Shown here: piece by piece, positions 1 to 7,875 of the stretch
Layout: every line of letters begins with the position of its first letter
How positions within the stretch are numbered: position 1 is the stretch's first letter
Source of the DNA: an uncultured Erysipelotrichaceae bacterium
GTDB taxonomy: Bacteria > Bacillota_I > Bacilli_A > Erysipelotrichales > Erysipelotrichaceae
Length of the DNA: 20,323 nucleotides
Direction of reading: 5' to 3'
NCBI GenBank assembly: GCA_902795875.1
Contig: CADBND010000201.1
Span: 1-20,323, forward strand
Translations under genes and position numbers: made by a program
The notes under the pieces: generated by a model
Seen by the model: the letters and a program-made list of their open reading frames with translations, nothing else
Told to the model about the DNA's origin: nothing
Database searches by the model: none

Positions 1-424
1 GAAACTTATCCAATTCAGCAAAATCGATGATCGATTCATACATGCTTTCCATAAAACTTCTTGTATATCCCAACATTGCTCCACGCAGAAAAGTATTCTC
101 CTTGACCGTCAGTTCACCGTCAAATCCGGCAGTCAATTCCAACAGTGCAGCAATACTGCCTTGGGTATAGATCTCACCTTTTGTCGGGATCATGACACCG
201 GAAATAACTTTCAAGAGCGTCGATTTACCCGCTCCATTTGAACCGATGATCCCCAGCATATCTCCTTTATTCAATTCAAAACTAATATTCTTGTCTGCCC
301 AGAATTCATCCACTTTATAATTACCAGTGATCTTTTTCATAACGAATTCTTTGAATCCGATATCTTTAAAATCACCGATAATGTATCTTATTGATACATC
401 TTTACATACGATCGCTTTATCCAT
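1..424 (-). CDS. ABC transporter ATPase, TagH/Wzt type (partial, runs off left edge)
   Basis: This is the nucleotide-binding subunit of a polysaccharide or teichoic acid ABC exporter, acting on the cytoplasmic face of the membrane. The ATG is at 424 and 141 codons are visible before the window ends, so the 3' part is missing. The translated start reads MDKAIVCKDVSIRY, then a Walker A loop GSNGAGKST, followed by LLKVISGVMIPTKGEI and a segment (SIAALLELTAGFDGELT) characteristic of the Wzt/TagH/RfbE branch. Walker B, the signature motif and any C-terminal carbohydrate-binding domain lie outside the window. It starts only 6 bases after the stop of the permease gene, so the two are surely co-translated as one transporter. 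The family assignment is firm. Whether the cargo is teichoic acid or a capsule glycan cannot be told from the sequence. Confidence 0.93.
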   Translation of the reverse strand, partial: MDKAIVCKDVSIRYIIGDFKDIGFKEFVMKKITGNYKVDEFWADKNISFELNKGDMLGIIGSNGAGKSTLLKVISGVMIPTKGEIYTQGSIAALLELTAGFDGELTVKENTFLRGAMLGYTRSFMESMYESIIDFAELDKF

Positions 425-430
425 AATAGA

Positions 431-1207
431 TCACATATAATAAATGAACTGATGATTGAATTTTTTATAGAACCAGAAACCGATCATCAAAAAGAATACT
501 GCATAAAACAGACATAAAAGATGAAACTGCAATGAAGGGACATTTCCATCCAGAACGATCACTCTGAAGTAATGGATATAACAGTATAAAGGGTTACATA
601 AGAACAGCCTTTGAACAGTCAAAGAAAACGAATCGATGCGGTAAAAAACTGCACTCAAATAATTGATCAGCGTCAATAAAACATCATATAAATAACCAGT
701 GTCTCTGAAAAACACGAAACATGCACTTAAAATCAGGCCTACACCGATATTGAATACTGTCAAGCAAACAATGGCATTGATCAGCATGAAAAAATGCCAG
801 CCAAAGCTGATCCCATCTATAAACGACAGAACAAAAAATACACTTAGAGTAAGCATAAAATTGATCAGACTCGAAACATTGTTACTCAATAAGAACATAT
901 ACTTAGGTATATTGATCTTGCTGATGATAGCTCCGTTGTCCATCAAAGAATTCATTCCGCCTCTTGTCGATTCTCTGAAAAATGACATGACCAGCGTTCC
1001 ACAGAATATATAGATCGTATAATGCGGCGTGTCTCTGCCCAACAACTTCGTAAAAACCAAAACCAATACAAGCAGATTCAATAAAGGTGACAAAATACTC
1101 CATGCCATCCCAAATACTGTTCGCTTATATTTGACTTTAAAATCTCTTTTAACCAATTCCTCAAACAAAAAACGGTTCTTTTTTAAATCATTGAATAATT
1201 TTTGCAT
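431..1207 (-). CDS. ABC transporter permease, TagG/Wzm type (ABC-2 family)
   Basis: This 258-residue membrane protein is the channel-forming half of a polysaccharide exporter. It begins with the family-typical amphipathic N-terminus (LFEELVKRDFKVKYKRTVFG followed by MAWSILSPLLNLLV) and has about six hydrophobic segments, at roughly residues 35-55, 62-80, 110-130, 138-165, 175-190 and 232-252. The length matches Wzm/TagG proteins. The ATG at 1207 has GGAG five bases upstream. The ATPase gene follows after 6 bases. A 131-base gap with a promoter-like TATAAT separates it from the large glycosyltransferase gene upstream, so the transporter pair may have its own promoter. It would move a finished lipid-linked polymer across the membrane. 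Confidence 0.93.
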   Translation of the reverse strand: MQKLFNDLKKNRFLFEELVKRDFKVKYKRTVFGMAWSILSPLLNLLVLVLVFTKLLGRDTPHYTIYIFCGTLVMSFFRESTRGGMNSLMDNGAIISKINIPKYMFLLSNNVSSLINFMLTLSVFFVLSFIDGISFGWHFFMLINAIVCLTVFNIGVGLILSACFVFFRDTGYLYDVLLTLINYLSAVFYRIDSFSLTVQRLFLCNPLYCYIHYFRVIVLDGNVPSLQFHLLCLFYAVFFLMIGFWFYKKFNHQFIYYM

Positions 1208-1338
1208 CCCGGCTCCAAAAACAATAAAGCAGTATTCTTACTAACAAACTCGCTTGATGATTATATTCTATCATCTAATCACAGTGCAGAATCTGAAGTT
1301 CAAGATATGCATATCAAACAGAAAAGATAGGTCTTTGT
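1208..1338 (-). promoter_or_regulatory. Putative promoter region of the ABC exporter genes
   Basis: Reading the minus strand, a perfect TATAAT lies at 1265-1260, with only a weak -35 (TGCACT) 17 bases upstream. The -10 sits between 6-base inverted arms GATGAT and ATCATC (1255-1274 region), which could mark an operator. A perfect 12-base palindrome GATATGCATATC is at 1304-1315, shortly after the stop of the upstream gene. It is not followed by a T-run, so it does not look like a terminator. All of this is motif reading only. Confidence 0.4.
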
Positions 1339-4300
1339 TCACTTATTCCTGTCTTTGCGGATCTTTTCTGTAAAGAGCGGTTCATCAAATACTTCTTCGC
1401 AATAATCACATATTTTTTTGAAAGACTTATCATTATTTCCTAAATCATCATTCAGCTTCCACAACGCTGTATCCTGACTGTTTTCGATCAGCTGATAAAA
1501 ACTACGTTCGCCCGGAATAACTACATCATATCCGGCATATGTAGTCATCGCTTTTAACCAAAGATCATCACAATATAAACAGTTCTCTTTGATCGCTTCG
1601 ATATCGAAAGCTTCTTTTGGTAGGCAACCCGGCGGAAGCAATGTTCCCCCGACACCGACCGGAAGCAGATTCCAACACGGTGTATCCAAGATCATGTTGA
1701 AGTCCTTCACCCAAAGCGAATATGGTTTGACTGTCTTGTTTTTGTTGAACGTGATAAGATTTGCCCTCATACATGAAATGCTATGTGGATACTTTTTAAA
1801 GCTTTTCATAAGTTTAAAGACCATCGTTTCATCGTATATAGCATCGTCATCAATGATAATGACCGGATGATCCGGATACTCTTTTACCGTATAGAAATAC
1901 TTCTTATGCGGTCCAAGATCTTCTTTAGCCCATTTGATCTCAAATCTCTTATTACGAGCCTGCATCTTTTTCAGATCTTCCGGAAGATCTTCTTCCTTAT
2001 TAGGAAACTGCTTTTCCGACAGCCATAATAAGACCTTCTCCGGCTTTGTTTTCTGTTTCAATATAGAATCAATACAATTTGAAACAATACCGATCCTTCC
2101 CGGATAAGAAGTCAAAGAGACGATCACCCTTTCCTCTCGTGGATATAGGATCAGATCTTCTCTGTTTTTATACAATTTGCGAAGCATCAAAACAAAAGAA
2201 CCGTTGACCAGACGTGCATATGCATAGTTTTTCTTGTTATTTATATTGTTTCTTGTTTCGGAAAGAGAAAAGAGTACAGCCATATCTTTCTTATAAAGAT
2301 CCATACTAGCCTGTTTTTCATAGTATTCTCTGGATCGTTTACCCATTTCAGAAAGTTTGTTACGATTGTCGACTATATATTTCATTGCTTCGGCCATCTG
2401 TTCAACATCATCCGAAGCAACGATCATTCCATTATCTTCATGAACGATATATTTTGCTCCGACATTTTCCGTCACGATCAAAGGCTTTGAAAGCATCGCT
2501 CCTTCTAGTGCAACCAAAGAACAGGATTCGTCTCTTGAAGCAACGATCACTGCATCCATTTCCGACAAGATCTCAATACGCTTTTTTGTATCAGAGATCA
2601 ATCCCAGATCATGGATGTTCTTTTCATCTTCCATTTCAGAGAAAATATATTCACAATACGCTAGACCACTTCTGATATAGCCTCCGGCAAAATACAGTTC
2701 GATCTTCTTTTTATACTCTTCCGGGAGAGATTTATAAGCAGCGATAATAATATCAAAACCCTTTCTATATTCAAAAGTTCCAAATTGCGCAAACTTAACG
2801 GTTTCTGATGTTCCCGGAACATGATCTAAAGCCAGATCTGATTCATCTTCAACACAATTGTGGATCACATGTATCTTCTGCTTTGTAAACTTTCCGATCT
2901 CTACAGCTGCATAGTCGCTGACACAGTAGATATTCTTACTGGTTTCGATCTCCATCAGCCTTTCCGGATTGTTGTAGCAGAAAGAAGGTATATTATTTGC
3001 CTCTCTGATATACCAAACAGTCGGAATATACTTCGAACAGACTTTCTCATACATATCTGTCACGATCGTATTACATATCGCAAGATCGAAGTCTTTGATC
3101 CTTTCCTGTATATTTTTATTATTTATTAATTCGTTTTCCGGAACGATCTCCACCGGTATTCCATATTTATTGTATTCCGCAATAAAAGGTCCGTACTTTG
3201 CACTCCATACCGTAACATTATAATTAAAAGATTTTGCGACCTTGCACATCCTCAATAAGCTTCTCGGAGCACCTGCATAGATCATTTCCGGAGAAATAAA
3301 CAATATATTCTTCCCATTCGTGTTTTCCTTTACGGATGTGTTTTCCTTACTCAACTGATCAGGGAAAAATCTCGAAAACGGTTCATTGCGTCTGTTTTTA
3401 GAGTTTGGGATCGTCAATGCGTCATATGAAAAATTCTTATAGACACTGTAAATATATTCCTTGTGACGAATAGACTCTAACAAAGGACTGATAGCTGTAT
3501 ATGGAGAGATCTTTTCGTTCAAGCCGTTAGCGTTTGTATGATAGATCTCATTGAAATCAAGGATGCCTTCCTGCATCTTTTTGATCTCATCAAGATTTTG
3601 CAAAACACCTTCTGTTCGCTCAAATACCATCTTTCCATTTTCTTCCTTATAGGAAACAAGAGAGTCTTCAGATGAAGTAAACAAATACTCCAAAGCCATA
3701 TGCCTGATCTCTTTTTCACTCGGATTGATATTTCCATCCATAAGATAGTCAGTAATATCATTATTCAATATCGGCGAGTTGATATAGGTATCGATCTCTC
3801 CTTGAGAAACACTTTGTGAAAGAGCAGTGCCTTTGCTGGAACACATCAAAACACCATGCACATCGCAATCATTTGAAATGTTCTCATTTATCAGATATTT
3901 CAGCGCAGTGATGCATGTTCCACTCCATCCGATATCTACGATCATCACATTCTTTCGATCACCAAGCACTTCTTTAAAGTACCTGACAGCAGCTTTTTTT
4001 CTGTCCTTGTTTTTCTTAATGATCACATCCCTGTGAGATAAGAAGAATTCTTGTATCTTTGGAAGACCGATCGCAGACGGATATACATACTTATCGATAT
4101 AAGAGTCCTCAAGATACTCATTCAGATATCCATAGCCCATCTCATCGAAGATATCAGAAAGTGTCTTATTATTATAGTTTTGCCGAATATCTCTGTAAAC
4201 GAAGCGACTATACAGATCATATAAATATCTCTCTGAAGCCGCATTCATGATCGCATACCGCGAGATCTGGATATACTCGCTCTCATGTCTTCCGTAAAAA

Positions 4301-5436
4301 CGGTCATAGACCTTATGAATGACAGAACAGTCCCTTGCACAGAAAAGGATCTTCTCAACATTATATTTGTCAGCGATCTCATCGATATACTGACAGAATC
4401 CTGCAGCTAAAATGCCTCCAACTCGGAAACCATGTTCATAATGAAGTTCTTTATTCCAATTCCCGCTATTCAACGAAGTTGAAATGATCGATCTGTACAA
4501 ACTTCCGCTTATACCGCTGATATGATCTTCCCTGAAAGAAAGATTCGCCGTCGGATAATAATAAGCACTAATCCCAGCTTCTTTCGTTTTTACGATATCA
4601 TTTCGATAATTATCACCGATATGAATGATCTTTTTTGAATCATACTTCTCTTTAACTGCCTTCTGCAATGATCCCGAGCCTTTTGAAACTCCATAGTCAT
4701 TTGACAAAAACAGGTCATCATATCTTTCATATCCGCATCTCTTCAAAATTTCTTTGATCGTCTTTAACGACAGATACATATCGGAAACAAAAACGATCTT
4801 CTTACCTATTTCCTGAAGATTCTTATAAACCTCAAGTATATAAGAGTTAGCAAATGTATTCTTGATCTCCAATTCGATCTCGCGTTTCTCCCAAGATAAG
4901 TCAATATTATAATCTCGCTTCAAAACCTTATAGATCTCATGCAAATTGACTTCTCTGCTTCCTTCTTTCAATTCCTTTTCTCTTCGGGAAATTTCTTCAG
5001 CCTTTTTTCTTACAGACAGAAAGTCATTGAAACCAATTTCTTTTGCCATAATGGAAAAGATGTCATTTGGAAATTCAACTTTTCGAAATACAGCTGTATC
5101 AAAAATATCAAAAGAGATGACATCATAAGCAGAAAGATATTTCACAAGCTCATCTTGATCTTCTCTGTTCACATCTGCATCAAGATAGTAATGAACACTG
5201 TCTTTCTCTTTTCTTAAAACGCTATATCTCTCCGCTTTCTCCGGCAGAGGAACGCTTTTCAACGGTTGATTCTTCCTCTCGGCAGAATTTAATCTCATCA
5301 GATATTTCGTCGCTTCCAAAGTATTTTCTGCAGCAAAACCCGGATGGTCATCAGCAAAGCATTCATAAAAAGCACCTACATTAGAGCCCAAATATAGTTT
5401 TTTCTGCATCTTTTTCAAATACTTTTTGATACCCAT
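1339..5436 (-). CDS. Three-domain protein: HAD domain, GT4 glycosyltransferase, GT-A glycosyltransferase
   Basis: This is a 1365-residue cytoplasmic protein with three enzyme-like parts. Residues about 105-310 form a HAD domain of the COG5610 kind (FDIFDT at 109-114, VSDMY near 217, K252 in NDYGVSKG, IHIGDNYRND near 271-280). Residues about 330-675 are the second region often seen with that family (ILFCARDCSVIHKVYDRF; VDIGWSGT). Residues about 709-1057 are a GT-B glycosyltransferase of family 4 (GAPRSLL, VIHNCVE, FGTFEYRKGFD, and E970 and E978 as the EX7E pair). Residues about 1100-1365 are a GT-A enzyme (VIVSLTSYPGRI, DDD at 1196-1198 as metal-binding motif). An ATG at 5481 overlaps the upstream stop (ATGA) but lacks a ribosome site. 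I chose 5436 because GGAAGG stands 8 bases before it. The enzyme probably adds two sugars in the same pathway as the adjacent GT2 and GT4. The role of the HAD part is unknown. Confidence 0.9.
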   Translation of the reverse strand: MGIKKYLKKMQKKLYLGSNVGAFYECFADDHPGFAAENTLEATKYLMRLNSAERKNQPLKSVPLPEKAERYSVLRKEKDSVHYYLDADVNREDQDELVKYLSAYDVISFDIFDTAVFRKVEFPNDIFSIMAKEIGFNDFLSVRKKAEEISRREKELKEGSREVNLHEIYKVLKRDYNIDLSWEKREIELEIKNTFANSYILEVYKNLQEIGKKIVFVSDMYLSLKTIKEILKRCGYERYDDLFLSNDYGVSKGSGSLQKAVKEKYDSKKIIHIGDNYRNDIVKTKEAGISAYYYPTANLSFREDHISGISGSLYRSIISTSLNSGNWNKELHYEHGFRVGGILAAGFCQYIDEIADKYNVEKILFCARDCSVIHKVYDRFYGRHESEYIQISRYAIMNAASERYLYDLYSRFVYRDIRQNYNNKTLSDIFDEMGYGYLNEYLEDSYIDKYVYPSAIGLPKIQEFFLSHRDVIIKKNKDRKKAAVRYFKEVLGDRKNVMIVDIGWSGTCITALKYLINENISNDCDVHGVLMCSSKGTALSQSVSQGEIDTYINSPILNNDITDYLMDGNINPSEKEIRHMALEYLFTSSEDSLVSYKEENGKMVFERTEGVLQNLDEIKKMQEGILDFNEIYHTNANGLNEKISPYTAISPLLESIRHKEYIYSVYKNFSYDALTIPNSKNRRNEPFSRFFPDQLSKENTSVKENTNGKNILFISPEMIYAGAPRSLLRMCKVAKSFNYNVTVWSAKYGPFIAEYNKYGIPVEIVPENELINNKNIQERIKDFDLAICNTIVTDMYEKVCSKYIPTVWYIREANNIPSFCYNNPERLMEIETSKNIYCVSDYAAVEIGKFTKQKIHVIHNCVEDESDLALDHVPGTSETVKFAQFGTFEYRKGFDIIIAAYKSLPEEYKKKIELYFAGGYIRSGLAYCEYIFSEMEDEKNIHDLGLISDTKKRIEILSEMDAVIVASRDESCSLVALEGAMLSKPLIVTENVGAKYIVHEDNGMIVASDDVEQMAEAMKYIVDNRNKLSEMGKRSREYYEKQASMDLYKKDMAVLFSLSETRNNINNKKNYAYARLVNGSFVLMLRKLYKNREDLILYPREERVIVSLTSYPGRIGIVSNCIDSILKQKTKPEKVLLWLSEKQFPNKEEDLPEDLKKMQARNKRFEIKWAKEDLGPHKKYFYTVKEYPDHPVIIIDDDAIYDETMVFKLMKSFKKYPHSISCMRANLITFNKNKTVKPYSLWVKDFNMILDTPCWNLLPVGVGGTLLPPGCLPKEAFDIEAIKENCLYCDDLWLKAMTTYAGYDVVIPGERSFYQLIENSQDTALWKLNDDLGNNDKSFKKICDYCEEVFDEPLFTEKIRKDRNK

Positions 5437-5477
5437 TAACATTTCCTTCCGTAAGTACAAAGTCCTTAAAAATAATA

Positions 5478-6620
5478 TCATCTGATCAATGTTCGATACA
5501 ATTCGACAATATTATCGGCATTCTGCTTTGCGCTCATGTTCTCTTTTATGAATCGTTGGCCTTGTTTTGCAATTTTTTGCGATTCCTCTTTGTGATTTAT
5601 CGCGTATTCTATTTTACCCACCAGCACATCAACGTCTCCATAGCGATAGGAATAACCCGTTTCCTTATCCTTTACAAGTTCTCCACTACCGGAGTCATCC
5701 GTTGTGATAACAAGGCATCCCGAAAGCATCGCTTCTGATGTCACGCGACCAAATGCTTCATATTTGGCACCAGTGATCACAATGTCGCTTTTCCTATAAT
5801 AATCCTCTACATTTTTCTGATAACCAATAATACTAATGATTTTTCTTACAGGGCTTCTTCTTATCAGTTCATCGAACTCGTCATTACTTCTTCCAACGAA
5901 AGTTACTTCGATCTGGCTTATCAACTCATCACTCAAAAGTTCCAATGCCTTAAGTAGATCAAAAGCACCTTTGTTATGTGAAAAATCGCCAATAAATAAT
6001 ATAGAGGTCATTTTCCCTTCAAAAATCTTTTTATCATGATTATAAAAAGTCGGGACATCAATGCCGTTATGTATGACTATAGGATGATTCATTTCAATGC
6101 CGTTTTCATAATAGTAATTCAAAACGCTTTTTGAAACTGTCACTGTAGCATCTGCATATCCAAGGATCTTCTGACTGAAGGTCTTATCCATAAAGGTCTT
6201 ATCATGGCCTTTCTCAATGATCTCTCTGAAATGCCAAACAATTGGAATACCTTCTTTTTTTGCAGCGATCGCACCAACATAACCATAAATGGTGTTGATA
6301 TGTACGATATCTGCTTTTTCTTTTCTTAGTTCCTTGCGTATCCTTGCGACGGATATTATATTCAGCATCCTCTTTGCGAAATAGATGCATTTAGTTTTTA
6401 AGTCATTCTTAATATTAATCGGAACGAGCCAGTCGTAAGAGCGTATGATCCTATATTGGATCTTTCTTTCTTCAAGAAGTGAAACTCCGGCGCCTTTTTT
6501 CGGCAGGATTATCTTTGTATCGATCCCATGATCTTTGTTCAGGTATTCATTCAAGACTGTCATCGAAATGAACGCACCGGAAGAAGCGCTGTTATCAGTC
6601 GATATAAAAACGATCTTCAT
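5478..6620 (-). CDS. Family 4 glycosyltransferase
   Basis: This 380-residue GT-B enzyme transfers a sugar from a nucleotide donor to a lipid-linked glycan at the cytoplasmic membrane. It starts with MKIVFISTD, has HINTIYGYVGA and VVHFRE-like acceptor-domain segments, HNGID at 184-188, GDFSHNKGAFDLL at 211-223 opening the donor domain, and KYEAFGRVTSEAML with the EX7E pair E288 and E296. An in-frame ATG at 6641 overlaps the upstream GT2 gene by 14 bases, but its only purine run abuts the start codon. The ATG at 6620 has AGGA about 10 bases before it and gives the usual family N-terminus. It is translationally linked to the GT2 gene (7-base gap) and to the large fusion gene downstream. Donor and acceptor cannot be read from the sequence. 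Confidence 0.92.
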   Translation of the reverse strand: MKIVFISTDNSASSGAFISMTVLNEYLNKDHGIDTKIILPKKGAGVSLLEERKIQYRIIRSYDWLVPINIKNDLKTKCIYFAKRMLNIISVARIRKELRKEKADIVHINTIYGYVGAIAAKKEGIPIVWHFREIIEKGHDKTFMDKTFSQKILGYADATVTVSKSVLNYYYENGIEMNHPIVIHNGIDVPTFYNHDKKIFEGKMTSILFIGDFSHNKGAFDLLKALELLSDELISQIEVTFVGRSNDEFDELIRRSPVRKIISIIGYQKNVEDYYRKSDIVITGAKYEAFGRVTSEAMLSGCLVITTDDSGSGELVKDKETGYSYRYGDVDVLVGKIEYAINHKEESQKIAKQGQRFIKENMSAKQNADNIVELYRTLIR

Positions 6621-6627
6621 CTTTCCG

Positions 6628-7722
6628 TTATCCTGTTTCATTCTCTTTTTTCATCAGTAAAAGACGGATCTTTTTCGCAAAAATCCTTCTTCTGCTTCCT
6701 TTCGGCAACAAAAACAATACTGTTTTTCTGAACGCTCTGGTTATAGGCCGGAACGGCTTATATCTCTTAACATATTTTTCCGGATCATCCATAAAAGACA
6801 ATACATCCATTTTTTCGACCTGATTCATTACAGGAGAGTTCAAAACGATATCTCTATCTAAATATGAGATGTTGTCTTTCAGTTGCTCAAACGGTCCTTT
6901 CGCTATATCAAGCACCTTAAGATAAGCAATCGTGTTAAGATATTCATCAAAGATAAGATAAGGTGCATAGTATTTGTTGAATTCCATTCTTATAGTTTGT
7001 GTTTTTACATGAAGTTCATGCCAACGCTCGATCATAACGGACAGATGGAAATTATTCGTCGATGAATTTGCACTATTGATCCTGTAATAATAATACGGTT
7101 TTTTATACCAGGCGCATTTCTCCGTATTGACACAACTATCATATCGAAAACCGACATCGACATATCCTGCACCTGGAGCTTCAATAAAATAAATATTATT
7201 ATTTACCAGATAGTCTCTTCTATAAAGGCCAGACCATACTGAAGCGTGATATGCCAAAAGATGTCCATATTCTTTACACGAAAAACACCTATCGGGGAGG
7301 ACCTTATTCAAGTTCTTTGCATAATAACATACAACATTGAATCTATCGTTGTAATACTCGTAATATGGACTCTTAACAACATCAGCATTCAATTCAGATG
7401 CAAACATGTATAATTCTTCATACATCTTAGGATCAATAAAATCATCGGTCTCCACAATGCCGATGTACTCTCCTCTGGCTTGTTTTATGCCCGTGTTAGC
7501 TTGATGACCGTATGAACCAATATCCGATTTCAATAAAACGATCCTATCATCTTTTGAAGCGTACTCTTCAAGGATCTGTAGTGTTCCATCAGTCGATCCT
7601 GCATCAATAAAAATGATCTCAATTTCCTTGAGAGTCTGATTTATAACGCTTTCTACGCATTCTTTGACATACTCATGCACATTCAAAGAAGGCATGATGA
7701 CCGAAACTTTTATGTTATCCAT
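6628..7722 (-). CDS. Family 2 glycosyltransferase
   Basis: This is a 364-residue GT-A fold enzyme. The N-terminus KVSVIMPSLNVHEYVKECVE, then FIDAGSTDGT at 38-47, and IGIVETDDFI with E91-T92-D93-D94 as the metal and nucleotide-sugar motif, are all standard for GT2. The C-terminal 100 residues are basic and include a short hydrophobic patch (TVLFLLP), which may help it sit on the membrane. It is the first gene after the strong terminator at 7784-7824, so it opens a new transcription unit with the GT4 and fusion genes. The ATG has no recognisable ribosome site, and an extended -10 lies only 12 bases upstream (see the promoter entry). The sugar specificity is unknown. Confidence 0.92.
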   Translation of the reverse strand: MDNIKVSVIMPSLNVHEYVKECVESVINQTLKEIEIIFIDAGSTDGTLQILEEYASKDDRIVLLKSDIGSYGHQANTGIKQARGEYIGIVETDDFIDPKMYEELYMFASELNADVVKSPYYEYYNDRFNVVCYYAKNLNKVLPDRCFSCKEYGHLLAYHASVWSGLYRRDYLVNNNIYFIEAPGAGYVDVGFRYDSCVNTEKCAWYKKPYYYYRINSANSSTNNFHLSVMIERWHELHVKTQTIRMEFNKYYAPYLIFDEYLNTIAYLKVLDIAKGPFEQLKDNISYLDRDIVLNSPVMNQVEKMDVLSFMDDPEKYVKRYKPFRPITRAFRKTVLFLLPKGSRRRIFAKKIRLLLMKKENETG

Positions 7723-7734
7723 TATCGTGGCTAT

Positions 7735-7743
7735 ATTATAGCA
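7735..7743 (-). promoter_or_regulatory. Extended -10 promoter for the glycosyltransferase operon
   Basis: On the minus strand TGCTATAAT lies just before the GT2 start codon: a perfect TATAAT with the TG of an extended -10. No good -35 is seen. Transcription from here would begin about five bases before the ATG at 7722, leaving a nearly leaderless mRNA. The placement after a terminator supports a promoter somewhere in this gap. Confidence 0.45.
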
Positions 7744-7783
7744 AGAAATCCAAATAATCTTTCACATCTCCGCATCACTCTTA

Positions 7784-7824
7784 TTAAAAAGAAACGATCA
7801 GAGACATTCTCGCTCTGATCGTTT
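7784..7824 (-). terminator. Rho-independent terminator of the secreted protein gene
   Basis: A perfect 12-base-pair stem pairs 7792-7803 (AAACGATCAGAG) with 7813-7824 (CTCTGATCGTTT), with a 9-base loop. On the minus strand it is followed by CTTTTTAATAA. It stands about 50 bases after the stop of the 725-residue gene and separates it from the glycosyltransferase operon. Confidence 0.9.
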
Positions 7825-7875
7825 TCATAAGTTATTGAATTAATAGTATTGGATTATTGACCAAAACTTGACGAT

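Noticed and set aside
5436..5481. ATGA-overlap start for the HAD-GT4-GTA gene at 5481
   Set aside because: No ribosome site precedes it, while GGAAGG is well placed before ATG 5436; the longer start remains possible.
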